Origin: Atopsyche davidsoni
Taxonomy: Eukaryota; Arthropoda; Insecta; Trichoptera; Hydrobiosidae
Length of the DNA stretch: 64,000 nucleotides
Direction: 5' to 3'
Assembly: GCA_022113835.1 (NCBI GenBank)
Contig: JAILWY010000023.1
Coordinates: forward strand, 5,642,001-5,706,000
The first letter of the stretch is position 1; each line of letters starts with the position of its first letter. Position numbers and translations under genes: made by a program. The notes below the pieces were generated by a model. The model saw nothing but the letters and a program-made list of their open reading frames with translations, was not told the origin of the DNA and searched no databases. Below, one piece after another: positions 1-12,180 of the stretch.

Positions 1-2398
1 ATGAGTAGTAACAAATATTTGGTAAGTACGCAATACGTATGGCACAATTCTACCGCGATTAACTTGTAGCTAGTGCATTGACAGTTTTTGACCATGGACA
101 AAAATACTGTAAATAATTCTTATTAATAATTTAAGATTGAATTCCAGCAAACTAAAGTGAAAAACTTCAATTAAAACCTGACACTAGAATTTTTTTAAAA
201 TTATATTTTAGATGAGAATTGATATCTTCAAATTTTTGTAAGAAATATTAAATAAGTAACATTGGATACTTTGCCAAGTATCTATGTATGCATGCATGTT
301 TAAATCAATTGAATTAAAGAAAGTTGGAAAGTTTTTTTATAAAATATTCATTTGTCCATAACTCGTACCAAGTAACTTTTGAAAGCGATATTCTAGCGAG
401 AAGTAAATGCTGCTTATACTAACGGAATATACTTTGAAAGTATTCTTTAATATAAAATGATATCATTTCTGCTTGTTGTCATATAAAATACATACTTTCA
501 TTTATATTTATTCCATTCCTGAAGAAGTTTTCGACATTTCGTTTCAGAGTGAAGATTTATAAACAATATTTAGATGGAGTTTCGCGGGCGAAGGGAAACG
601 CTCGAGTAAGCCGTGAGAAAACTGAAAAGCAAATATTTAGAGCTCGGGGAACTTCCCCGGCGTACTGTCCCGCGGGGAAATGTTCATATTGTATAAAAAT
701 ACATTGCAGTTTAAACAACCGGTCGAGAAATGAACTCTCAAGTTTTCTAATTTGCCGTGGCTTACCCCAAAAAATGTTTGCGGCCTCCGGAGCTTCTAAT
801 TCGGTTACTAATTTTTTAGGGTGGCCCGTTACAAAGCCCCGCGGTGAGGGTGAAATCTTAATTTAAAATTTTAATTGAAGAGATTTTGTGTAGAAAATTT
901 ATATTGTAGTTTACGTTTTGAAGACAGGAAGTTGGTTAGGAATGGCCTCAGTAATTGAGCCGGAAAATTGGAGAATATTTAAAAAAATAAAAAAAGTTTT
1001 TACTGAGATGGTGGCTGCGTCGGCGCTCATTAGAGGCGAACACACTTGACTGTCCTGTTATTTTGCGAACAAGAAAGCCTTTTAATATAAAGTGCGTTTG
1101 CGGCGTTGTCTGCATCGTGCGAAATTTAATTTTTATATATATAAAAAATAAATTTGATGACATGCATTCAAGATATTACGATAAGCCCATATAAGTTATG
1201 ACTTACATTTACTGTGCTTTAAAAATATAATATTTAGGCTTCAGTTTATAAATGTCGAATGCAATATTTTCGTTTACAGTTACATATTTTTTTCGGTGAA
1301 AGTTATGTTGATAATTATGATAAAATAACTTTTGTTTTAACTTTTTTAATACAAAGGGTATTTTTTTATGTGTGCGTTTTATTTTTTTCACAACATTGCG
1401 TAATCCTAAAAATAAATACTTACGTATACTACGTATATATAAATCAAATATTTTTTTTTTTATAATGTAATGTGTAATATAATTGTTAAATATATTTATT
1501 CGTCTTCAATAACAGAGAGCTACGCTGTGGACTAGCTAAAATGCAGTCGGATGAACTGCTGCTGGGAGGGGTGGGACGGCTTCATCTGCTCGCACTGACT
1601 ACTGCTAACGGAATCACACAGTAAAAATTCCTCCCCGACCTCATTCCATGTTAACATCTACTAGATAGAATTTACTGAAGAATACAATGATGCCAAATCT
1701 CAACTAACGAGGCCTATATTTAAAAAAAATGGAAATAACTAAGAAAGCGGCCTTACAAGATTTTCATACACGACTCATAAATTTAAAATATAAACTAAGG
1801 CTAATTTTATGGTCTTTCAACAAATATGATTTATCACAATTTTAAAAATAATCTTGATATATTGTACGGAGGTTTTCAGCACATCGCTTCTCATTCATTA
1901 CAAAATTAAGAGAATCAGAATCAAAATCAGACTTATAGATGTCAATTTTTACGAAGTTTTGATCGATCATAATCTCAGTATCGTTTATACGTGCAGTGGA
2001 AAATGGACAAGTGCCAAAACATTACGTCGGGACTGCCATACAAAGTGAGATGCTTAACTTTGGCTAGTGGCTGAGGTGAAGTTCTCAGAGATACAGGCAA
2101 TCTTCAGAGTGGCTGAGTTTCTCCGTGAGAGCCCTGGGCGTCTCGCCACAAATGACAATCTCTTTTTCATTTTTACGCACGCGTAGGTGATTTTTGCTGT
2201 TTACATAAATAATAAACGTCGAAGATAAAAGGATTTCTTAGAAAGTCGTTTATATATGAATTTTTAAATAAGTCTTTCGTAAATACGAGTACTTGTGATT
2301 TTGTAGCTTAAAAAATAATAATGTTTCACAAATATGAAATTACTAATAAAATTACGTTTCATTTGCTTCCGCGATTAAGAAATTTTTTGAGTGCGTAA
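1..2398. other. Non-coding stretch, presumed netrin intron
   Basis: AT-rich DNA with stop codons in all frames. Two GC-richer patches stand out, about 575-860 and 1520-1640. The first contains the palindrome CGGGGAACTTCCCCG at 645-659, which resembles a Rel/NF-kB site. The 105-residue open frame at 549-866 runs through this patch, resembles nothing I know and is probably chance. I see no gene. Confidence 0.5.
645..659. promoter_or_regulatory. Rel/NF-kB-like palindrome
   Basis: CGGGGAACTTCCCCG is a perfect 7+1+7 palindrome containing GGGGAACTTCCCC, close to the insect Dorsal/Dif/Relish consensus GGG(N)4-5CCC. It sits in a GC patch in otherwise AT-rich sequence. Function is inference from the motif only. 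Confidence 0.3.
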
Positions 2399-3413
2399 TC
2401 TAATATATATAATAGCCATTGTGTGTTTGTGTGTTTGTATGTGTGTATGTTTCGATTTTTGGTTTTCTATAGAATATCTTAAAAGATACAACGCTGATTT
2501 TTTGCACATAAGTTAAGTAAATTTTTCCGCAGCTATGTGCCGAATTTCAAGACGATAGGATAATATTTTCATTCATGAACTTTAAAATATGCTTTAGCGA
2601 GTTTCAATATGTACGAATTATATGCTTCTGTTCTCCACTGTGAGAATTTCAAATTTAGAACTTTTACAAAAAAAACAAATTTTGGATGCTTCTAAGGAAT
2701 TTCCAGCTTATGTCAGTTTGACACAAATGCCATCTCTATTTTTTTATCGAAATTGCATTAGAAATTATTAATCACATCATTGATAACTCAAAATAACACC
2801 TTCTACGCACAGAAAACGTAATTAAAAAAGAATTGCACTATTGAACGTGATAAAGACTGCATCAAATAAATAACAGTGCAGTGAAAAGTGATGCGTTGTT
2901 TGTGACACGAAATGTGACATAAATGTCAAGCAATGAGTTGGAAGGAAAACGTGAGCAGCGTCTTCTTAAAATTCGAGTACGCGCATCGACCTCAAGACAA
3001 AAAGAAACTGATGCACAGCGAACGCTGCGTTTGTCTTCGGATTAATTAGTGTGACCTGTCGATTCTGCAATGCTTTACATTATCAAGCAGAAAACCCATC
3101 AGATGGAAAGTTCAACAGTTCATGTGCACAAAGATAAAGTGAAACTACCAGCAAGGCCTATTTCCCCAGTATATTTAAAGGATATTTATAATGTAAATTA
3201 CAAGAGAAAAATAAGATCATACAATAACAGTATATCTTTTGCATCAATGGGAGTTAAATTAACAGTGGGCCACTCTGCTTCAAAGTTCAAGGTATATCAC
3301 AGAACTTCGCACCTTCATCCAACTGATGGTACAAAATTAAAGCATTATTCATCTTATTACTGTAAGCATTGTTCATCGAATGCGCGTCATTCTGTGACGG
3401 GCTACATTTCTAG
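2399..3413 (+). mobile_element. Helitron A, full-ended but decayed
   Basis: A 1015-bp Helitron, a rolling-circle transposon. It begins with TC (2399-2400) followed by the AT-rich TAATATATATAATAG start and ends with CTAG (3410-3413). It is flanked by A on the left and T on the right, the expected A/T insertion site without target duplication. Ten bases before CTAG is a 5-bp hairpin (CGTCA-TTCTG-TGACG, 3385-3399), the canonical 3' terminator position. Two coding relics lie inside (2923-3045 and 3070-3345). The same family recurs on the minus strand at 25221-25646, sharing the first 400 bp or so and the terminal hairpin. The Rep and helicase domains are essentially missing, so it is non-autonomous. 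Confidence 0.88.
2923..3045 (+). pseudogene. Helitron A protein N-terminal fragment
   Basis: A 40-codon open frame starting MSSNELEGKREQRLLKIRVR and ending in TAA. It has the Arg/Lys/Glu-rich repeat character (RASTSRQKETDAQRTLRLSS) of the N-terminal linker of insect Helitron proteins. The stop interrupts what should be a protein of well over 1000 residues. It lies inside a Helitron with both ends present, which supports the assignment. Too short for any enzymatic function. Confidence 0.6.
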
Positions 3414-3423
3414 TTACATATAA
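3070..3423 (+). pseudogene. Helitron-like N-domain fragment running into the 3' end
   Basis: A 117-residue open frame. The part with IRSYNNSISFASMGVK and VYHRTSHLHPTDGTK matches the Helitron-like N-terminal domain (typically IR.YN..FAFASMG... then YHRTSHLHP) that precedes the HUH replication-initiator core. After about residue 92 the frame simply reads through the Helitron 3' terminus and crosses CTAG into flanking DNA, so its C-terminus is artificial. The intervening glycine-rich loop, the HUH nuclease and the helicase are gone. Confidence 0.6.
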
Positions 3424-6400
3424 TATCTCAAGTAGGTGGGAATGATCAAAAAACAAATATTTTTAAATTTTAATAATTAAAAACCCGACGTGAAATTTTA
3501 TTACATATTTTAATTGTTTTGTTTTTTTTACAATAAAACATATTTTCCTTTTAAGATGGCAAAAAACGTGCGATTTATTTCTCTGATTGTTAGATTTTAT
3601 CCGTGCTGGAAGCCCATAAAAAGAGATCGGTCTTCCCAAGACGGCGAGAACTGGACGGTCTCTGAACTGTTTATGCGATTGGTGTTGCCACAAACAAAAA
3701 TGAAAAAGAAATAAAAGAAACCAAACAGGTTGTCTCTTGCAAATCTCCGATCATCGTCTCCCAAATAAATGTATTCCGTAAAGGGACTCAGTTATTAAAT
3801 TCAAAAAATAATATATCGTACAAATACTTTTTATCAAAAAAAAACTTACCTTAATTAATTCTCACGATATTTTTGGTGTTTACCAAATGAATATTTAGAA
3901 CAGAAAATTTGTTTTAAAAATAAATTTTAAACAAAAATATATACTTTTCTTAAAACAGCCGTTGTCAAATGAAATAATCTAAAACGATCATCGCTTTCAT
4001 TCCAGCGCGAACAAAAGGAGGGGCGGAATAATTTTGACAAGATAAGATCAGTTGCACCTAAAAAGCTGTGATGTTATTTTCAAAATGTAAAAGGAGACTT
4101 ACAAAATAAGTCGTGTTTACCAATCAAGAAACAAAATAAAATAACATTTATTTAATAAATTTAATTCATTTACAAATAAAATACTGCATCATTTTATTAT
4201 TTGGTAAATAAATAATATATTTTAAATACAACACTTCGAAGGAAAATGATTACCCTAAGATTGTCTATATTTAGATGGAGTATTGTTTTTAATTCTTTTC
4301 TGTTTATACAAATCGCGTGCTAATTATATTAACGCCATATAACAAATGCAAACAATGGATATTTTGACATCAGCATTTAGGGAAAATTTTACGTTTGCTT
4401 ATAATATAGTGAGTGAAACACACGGGATTAACAAGATTATTACTGCCCTTCGTAAAAGAGGGGCGTTTCGCATGTATACTGCCAAAATAATAAACGCTTA
4501 ATTTTATCTATTGGTATATTAATGAACCTACTCTTTCAATAATTAACGCAATTGATTTTTTGATTAACGCCATACTTGTTTCATCGTACGTAGTACATAA
4601 TTACGATATTGTAATAAATTACTTCTAGCAGCATTTATTTTCTGGAGTTCAAAATAATTTTGTACAAAAAAATAATTTACTCACGTAATGTTGATTCAAG
4701 TTTTTTTTTTATATTTCATCCACTATTCAATTTTAGTTTTTAATGAAACGTTTTTTTTTAAAGTGAGATCCTAATTATTTAGGGCGCTTAGTTTATATAA
4801 AGCTGATCATTTATTTTTATACTTAAATTGTATGATCGTGGTATACAATTCGTTTTGTTGCAATCGTTTTAAGACAGCGTCATGTTGACACGAAAATCTT
4901 AAGAATCTTAAGCCAAAGTGCGAACTCAAACTCAGCGCTCATGAACAAAGAGAGACAAAAGCATGCATTTAAAAGTTAAGAAACAGTAGAACCGATCGCC
5001 ATGTCAAAATGCCATTTCTTAAAGGCATCGGTTGCAGGTTCTGCAGATATGCAGAGCCCTGTTTTACGGACAGGGGTCCTTTTTTTTCTGCAGGCAAAAA
5101 AGCGCGAAACGAGCGGCGAGCGACATTTTATTGGCGGACATATCGCGGCCGCGGACTGATCAAAGGCGCCCCTTAAGCAAATTAAGATTTCACGCACATG
5201 AAGCACGAATGGCGAGTATTCAATAAAATATATATTTCGGCCGGGATGTATTTTATATCGGTTGGAATGCCGCAGAGGTAATTTATGCCGGAGAATTAGA
5301 GTTTTTTTTTTTCAGTCGATTTGCATGTGGACCGTTTGGGAGGCGGCTCTTGTCGTAATGGTGTTAAGATAGGGTTAATCTGAGTAACATTGGTCGTAAA
5401 TCGTATTTAGAAACGGTTTCGAAAGTTTTCTGCTGTGAAGAAGTGTGCATAGTTTTATGGGTTAAACACACTTCTATTGCAAATTGGCTGAAAAAAAAGA
5501 CTTGCATTCTATTGTAATCATCAGATTTTTGTTGGCATAACATTTATCAACCTAACAGTTTGTAAACCTTGTTGCAGGTTACATTTCGTAACACGGTCTA
5601 TGATTCTAATTTACACATCTCTTTTGTTAGTCTATAGAAAAAAATGTTCAACTTAAACAACAATGCCTTACTGTCATCTAAAAAGCTTCATTTCTTCTTT
5701 GATTACTTAACCTCACATTTCGTCGACTGCGAATGTTCATTATTTACATGCATTCATGTCAAAGATGCGCCGCTTCAAGCCGAGAACGTATCACTCGAGA
5801 TAAATAGATCGAATGCGACTCCTACGCGTGTGTGATGAGATCCAAGGATCGTGGGTGGATCTATGGAACTAGCAACCACCTGTTATGGGCTGAACAAAGG
5901 AGTCTAACTTGAGAAATGGTAGATAATCTTGATCACTTTTAGACTGAAGACGCGAAGAAATTACCGAACATTCAAGGTAATGCAATCACTTAAACGAATC
6001 AACCGTAAAGTTATTTAATGATTAAAATATTTGAAAGAAGTTAAGTATATTTTTAAAGTTTTTTTATTATAAATAAGCTAAGTCATAAAGCTGCTTTAGC
6101 TTTAAGTTTAAAGTCTACTTGTGTTAAAAGTATTTAATATTTTATTTTCTTGTTTCATTTGGCCGTCTAGTATGCATTAGAATATTCTGTTTTGTTTAAT
6201 AATATTGTAAACATATTTTTGCAAAAATAATAAGTTGGATAGTCTTTTGACTTGGCAGTCAATGGTAGTTTTAGGGACTTCTTTTGGCTCGGAGCTAAGG
6301 CAATCGGTCCCCGTCGGTCGGCGCCGATGCAAGTCGGTAGAAAATGACAATCCCCCGAGAGTCATTCCAGTTATACTCTCCGGCTTTGTTCGTGTTCCCA

Positions 6401-9099
6401 AACGTGGGCGTTATTCTCTCGACATGGCAACACTAAAGGTTTTCATGAATTTATTCATTCCTTAAAGCGTGTGACATTATCGCATGCTACCATAAAGCGG
6501 GTTGAGTGTGTGTACCTACTTAGCAATTCATTAGAATTTTCCGCTTGTTTGACAGTATACAATATTATGATATTAGGCAACTTTATAACGGGGGCACTCA
6601 ATGTTAGCACTTAACAACTTCACGAGGTACTCCGTAGAAATATATTTTGTGGAGCATTTTATAAAAAACAAAAATTTATACTGCCAGTATATGAAAGCAA
6701 ATACATCTTTTTTTATTAATTTCAAAGCAATTCAATTCAGTACAAAGTGTGTAAACGACATGTAATTTTGTAAAAATTAAGCGATCAAAATCGGTAACAA
6801 TCTAGGCGTGAGCTTTTATTAAGGTTTTTATTGATTTATGTACATGTTTAATTTTTTTAGGAAAACATTAAATTAAACAAAACTTCATATCCAGCAGAAT
6901 ATTTTTATGAAAAGCTCCCTTCGTGGATCTCATTACTTTATTCCGCCAATCAAATGTTTTTGTACATTAAAAAAATATTTTCAATCAACATCAAGACAAG
7001 CAACTACGCCAAGTTTTTTTTTATCAATTAACTTTAAACGGAGCGAGCTTTCAATAAATTATTTTGGATTTTCCGCGTACTCGCGGAGCGACTCGATGCT
7101 CCTTCGGCTTATAAATCAATCGAGAGCGTTCAAAACGAGTAGGGAATAAAGTTCGCTGATGGATATTGTAAGGCGAGCCTTCCAGGCAGACGCCCACGGA
7201 GCCTGCCGGTAATAAAGTAGCCCGGGACTTGCCTTGATTTGCTCCAGCAGCCAATGCGACTTAACGTCTGGATCACAGGGAGCCCTAGAAATATGGGGAG
7301 TTTAATTTGAATTCGAAAGAAACGGCACGAGCTGCCTTTATATAATCAATAGACGAAGTTAAATGGAGGGGTTGATTGACAGTACAAGGTGATTTAAAAC
7401 TACATAATTAACAAAGCTTCATAAGGGTGAAATAAATAATTCGTTATTATTATAAGCATGACAAAAAATTATGTCTTAACTTAAGTAAATGTTGAAAATC
7501 ATTATTTTAAAAGAAATTTTTGTCATATATTCCTTGCCTAGGTAGATGCGGTACAATGATACATAATCACTTGATCACAGTCAAACAGCAGTCGCACTCA
7601 ATTTTCAATCAAGCATCCATACATTATTGTCCTGCATCCTCAACGCCGGGGCGAGTTCTTGTTCCCGGCACTATCTAATGACCACATCTCCGGCTAGGCG
7701 GCTGCTAATGATTTGCGAAGTGCGGACGGCCCGAGCGAGAGATAATCATCATCGTCAACACCCGCGACCACACTGGACGCTAATTGGCTGGAAGATTGAT
7801 GGCTTATCATTTTTACCACCAACGGAAAGCAACCCAAACAACAGAAATGAAATATGCACATTGTTTTAATAATTACATTCTATATCATTTTCAAAAAATA
7901 AATATTTTTCTAAAATATATTTTTGTTTGTTTGAATGAATTGCAATCTCAAAAATATTTTTAGAGATTACTTGAATGCTGAAGATAAATATTTAAAATAT
8001 CGTCTTTCAATACTTTGCATTTAAAAATATTGACAGTACTAGTTATAAATCAAAGGATATTTACATTTTGAAAAAACATTAAATAGCGTATAACTATCTG
8101 CTATTATTTATCTTTTTTCTGAAAAACACAATTTTTTCAAAATAAAGATATGCACAAATCTTATTTTAACTCAAAAATATTAAAAGTTGTTTATAAACAG
8201 CGTTATGTTAGGTTAAACAGATTGACAGCTCGGGTAGACGCTCGTGTGATTAAGGAAGCTCGCTGGACCTTGGGAAAACTCGAAGCTCATCAATCATAAA
8301 TTAATTCTGAATATTTCACGACTTCCTTATCTTGTTTGTTCATCTCTACACGGACGATATGCCAGCTATTTAAATGATCTGGGATCTTACATTTGCACAT
8401 TTAAAATTAATATTTTTGAGAGAAATATTTTTGTAATAAAAATAAATGTTTTATTAAAAATATAAAACATAAAATAACATATGAGTGGTTTGATTGAATA
8501 AAACAACTTTGATTAAATTTAAATTTTGCATTTATAGCAGCAAAGATAAGTAAAGATTTATCTTTTCCCCAATACAGAAAAAAAAGACTTTTTTGAAGCA
8601 AGATAATTAATCTGACGCCTACGAAACGGTCCAAACGCTAAATGTGAGAATAAAAAAATTAAGATATGATTTTTTATACAAATTCTTTTTTAAAACGATA
8701 TTTAATTACAAAAATTTTCAGAAAAGGACCGCTCGACGCACACCCTCGGGGTTCTTTGTTTAATTGCCGCTTTACCTCCGAAAGCCATTTTCCTTTCCGG
8801 AAGTGTGTCCATTGCTCGGCAAACGACCTCACCCTCACCTGTTACTCTATGTAGCCCTTATTTTAGTTTCAGCTTTGTTAGGGGTAAGTGCAGCAGTGTG
8901 AGGTAATTGTACGAAAAAGGGGTAGCCAAATAGCGTTACTCGTTATTGTTACTGCCAACTTAAAATCATATTTTAGTGAAGTATATAAACTTGTCTGTCC
9001 TTACGAATGTAAAACTTTAAAGTGTTTAATTTCTATTACATTTCATATAATACATCACATTCAATTTTATTTATTTGAGAAATGAGATTATTGAAAAAA
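3424..9099. other. Non-coding stretch with GC-rich islands
   Basis: AT-rich sequence with GC-rich islands at about 4990-5230, 6260-6430, 7060-7270, 7630-7800 and 8715-8850. The first island holds the palindrome CGCGGCCGCG (5144-5153) and a TCF/LEF-type GATCAAAGG (5158-5166). Open frames up to about 80 residues lie across these islands, but they appear on both strands together and look like no protein family. I read the islands as candidate conserved non-coding elements, an inference from composition. Confidence 0.4.
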
Positions 9100-9236
9100 T
9101 ACTAATCTTATATATTTTCGCGATATGTATTCGAAGGCTTTAGCCGCATAAAACCAATGTTCGTATTAAACAATCCATTACCTTCGCGTACTCACAGCAT
9201 ACGGTACATAGCACAAAATAAATGAACGCAATGAAC

Positions 9237-9249
9237 CAAGATGGCCGCC
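9237..9249 (-). promoter_or_regulatory. YY1/Pho-type site
   Basis: On the minus strand the sequence reads GGCGGCCATCTTG, very close to the YY1/Pleiohomeotic consensus with core GCCAT. It lies at the edge of a GC-rich island. Binding is inferred from the motif alone. Confidence 0.35.
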
Positions 9250-12077
9250 GTTCACAAAACAATTGAATGGCGATCTTGCTCGTGAAGGGCCGGCCAGCTG
9301 CGCGCCCGAGGCTCTGCGGGTCCCGCTGAGCCTTATTGAATAAGTTGGCCGTGAAACTGAGTGATCGCTGCACGTTTCTTCAGACCTAACTTATTTCAGG
9401 AGACCCTACACTGAAATATTGGTTACTTTATTGCTTCAATGTATTAAAAAAAAAACCCGTACGTGACCAGTTGATTACGCCGACAATGTGGAGTTTTGCA
9501 AATTTATGTTCATTATATTAAAAAAATCAAATGTTTTGACATGGTTATAGATTACATAGAGTAAACATTTACAGAAGACTTTTAGTGAATTTATTTTTAT
9601 GAGAAAACATAGTAACGTACGTAAATCAAAAGTACTATAATTTAAATGGTCTAATAAAAATATAAAAAAATTAATGTAATTTAAGTTTTGATATAACATT
9701 TTCAGTATTGAAAGTTAAAACTGCACAAGAAAATAATTATAATTAAACATGAACCAAAATTCAGTTTTCCTTAAAAAATATATGCAAGGCGATTAATTTA
9801 TGGAATTGGGTCTGTTTGCAAGACTAACGAGAAACGGACTAATTATTATTCTCATCGTCCAAATATGACGATAATTTATAATTTTTATATATATATTTAA
9901 ATCAAACTACATAGAAGTATAATCTAAACAAAATGAATTCGTAAATTAAAAACACATCGCTGATGTTAAAACGTGCAATGAATATAAAATATTTTCATCG
10001 CTTCTTAAAAATCATACTAAGCGTAGAAACTAAAATAAAGGGCGCAAAAGAAAAAAAAAATCAAAGCAAAATCAATATTTACCGAAAACATAAAGGAGTC
10101 AAGTATTCGGAGCGAAAAAAATTACCTGACTGAAATATCAATTTCGGAAGTCGAATTGGGGCTCGTTAAATAATTCGGCATTCAGACCGTGGAGTACTGA
10201 AGGAATGTAAAGCCGGGCTTACCAGGCCCAGCCAGAGAAATTACAGGCTTTGACATATGAAAATGCGAGGTGATTACGGCCGCTAATGGAATCCGTTCTT
10301 TTATCTCCTGCGAGGAGACTTAAGCCCCTCTACCCAGTGGTGGATTCAATAAATTGATCATTTTTACTACAGTTTAGTGGGTTAATAATTTATATATTTT
10401 TTCGGTAGAATTTATTAATTTGCAAAGTAGAAAAAAGAAAAAACACACATAGAACAACATATGAAACAATATATGAACTAGTATCAATGAGTTTTTAAAT
10501 ATTTCATAATTATGTTATGCATCCTTAGTGGAAGTTAAAAAATATTACAGTAACTTACTTTAAAGTAATTTGTATTGAAACTTCTAAAAGTAAAATTAAA
10601 ATTGATGCTTTCATGATATAACGCTATTATTTTCTAAAAGCTTTTTTTTACTACACAAGGGAAGGCCGTCGGCTCGTCCGCCCCAGTCACTCTCACCCCC
10701 TCGGAGACAGTGTGTATTCCTTCATCAGTGTTCTGTACGTGGATGGAATTAAAGCCTGTCGATATTCCGGGGATGCTTCGCAGCCTTAAGTGAGCGTCAG
10801 TGCCTCACCTCCTTCAAAGAGACTTTTTCAGATTGCCAATTCTATAATGTATCGATGCGTGAATATGTACATGGTATTTTTTATCTTAAGTTTCCAGGAC
10901 TTTGAAAAAGTCAAGTTAGTCTTCTTAATACTTCTTGTCCTAATCCAAACATTAAGCTCCAATTAAGTGACTAGATTTATTTGGTTAGTAAAAAAAAATT
11001 CTTGTAATTCTTTATTTAATATCAATTTCCTAATACTATAAAATTATTTGAACTTATAAGAGAATAAGGTAGTTATCAAAGAGTTTAAGAATACTTAAAT
11101 ATACAATGTCTTTTTTATCTGCGACGCGAAATAACTTCAAGATTTATATCATGGCGTTTTTATATTTTCAGAGTTTTTATATTATGAGTTAGAGCAAAGC
11201 TTTTGTACTGTTCCCAATTTCGTTCTTTTAATTTCTATCTTATATAGAAATTCATCACAACACAATAGAATAATATCTAGCTGGCCTGGGATTGAATAAA
11301 GGTTTTCATACTGAAAGACATACATAATAATTTTCAATTGAAATGGTGGTGGGACTTAGTTTTGTATATTTTCGTTTTTTTCATTGTCTGTTGTTTTTTT
11401 TACTAATATAAAATACCATTTTATGTTATTTTTGGTATTATACTCTTAGACGTTCAAATTTGTCTGTTCCTGAAAATCACTCTACTCTACTTATAAAGAT
11501 TGTAGAAATTATTACATAAAATGGTTTCAAAACAAAACAATAAATTTAAAGTAATTCGGATCTTTTGGATTTAATTTAAACACTTCAGTTTTGTAGATTA
11601 CAACAGTTATAAAACACCGATTGATCAGGACAAGCACGAGATGAAACCTCAGCATTTTTCACGCTTGATTGTATCGCTTCGGTGTGAGATGATAAAAGAG
11701 ATTGGTAGTTTCAATAAAAGCAACAATAGCGTGGTAGATACTTCACGCCAGTGTGTGAGAAGCTAAGAGTATTTCAATATTGATATTGAATAGTAAGCAA
11801 GTAGTTAAGCAAGCTTTATTATTATTTTTAGATTGTTTAAATATCACAGTGAACCAATTGAAAAACGGTATTTATCAAATAGATTGTTTAAAAAAAGTAT
11901 CATTTAATTATCTGAAGGTAAGATGCATTTATGCGTTATTGTATATGTTACTTGTTAAATATACAGCAGGCTCAATTTGAAGACCGACTAAGAACTATTA
12001 GGATAATTTATTATTATTTGTACGGATAATTTGTATTCGCTATGAATTATTAAACCACTCGTCTGCAGTCCGAGCCC

Positions 12078-12180
12078 GAGGCAGGGGATGCCAAGGTGGG
12101 CCCGGGGGCTGATCGCGGACCCTCATTATATCGCAACGAGGACCAGGTCGGACCGTGGCCTCGTTAGCGACCCCTGCCTC
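12078..12180. repeat. Nested inverted repeat, structured island
   Basis: The outer arms GAGGCAGGGG (12078-12087) and CCCCTGCCTC (12171-12180) are perfectly complementary. Inside them AACGAGG (12135-12141) pairs with CCTCGTT (12159-12165), extendable by CGC/GCG across a one-base bulge. The innermost part contains GGTC-GG-ACC. The result is a long stem-loop of concentric stems in a GC-rich island. It may be a structured RNA, a short non-autonomous element or chance in GC-rich DNA. Confidence 0.45.

Noticed and set aside
549..866. 105-residue plus-strand frame
   Set aside because: No family features; it coincides with a GC-rich patch and has a composition unlike insect proteins.
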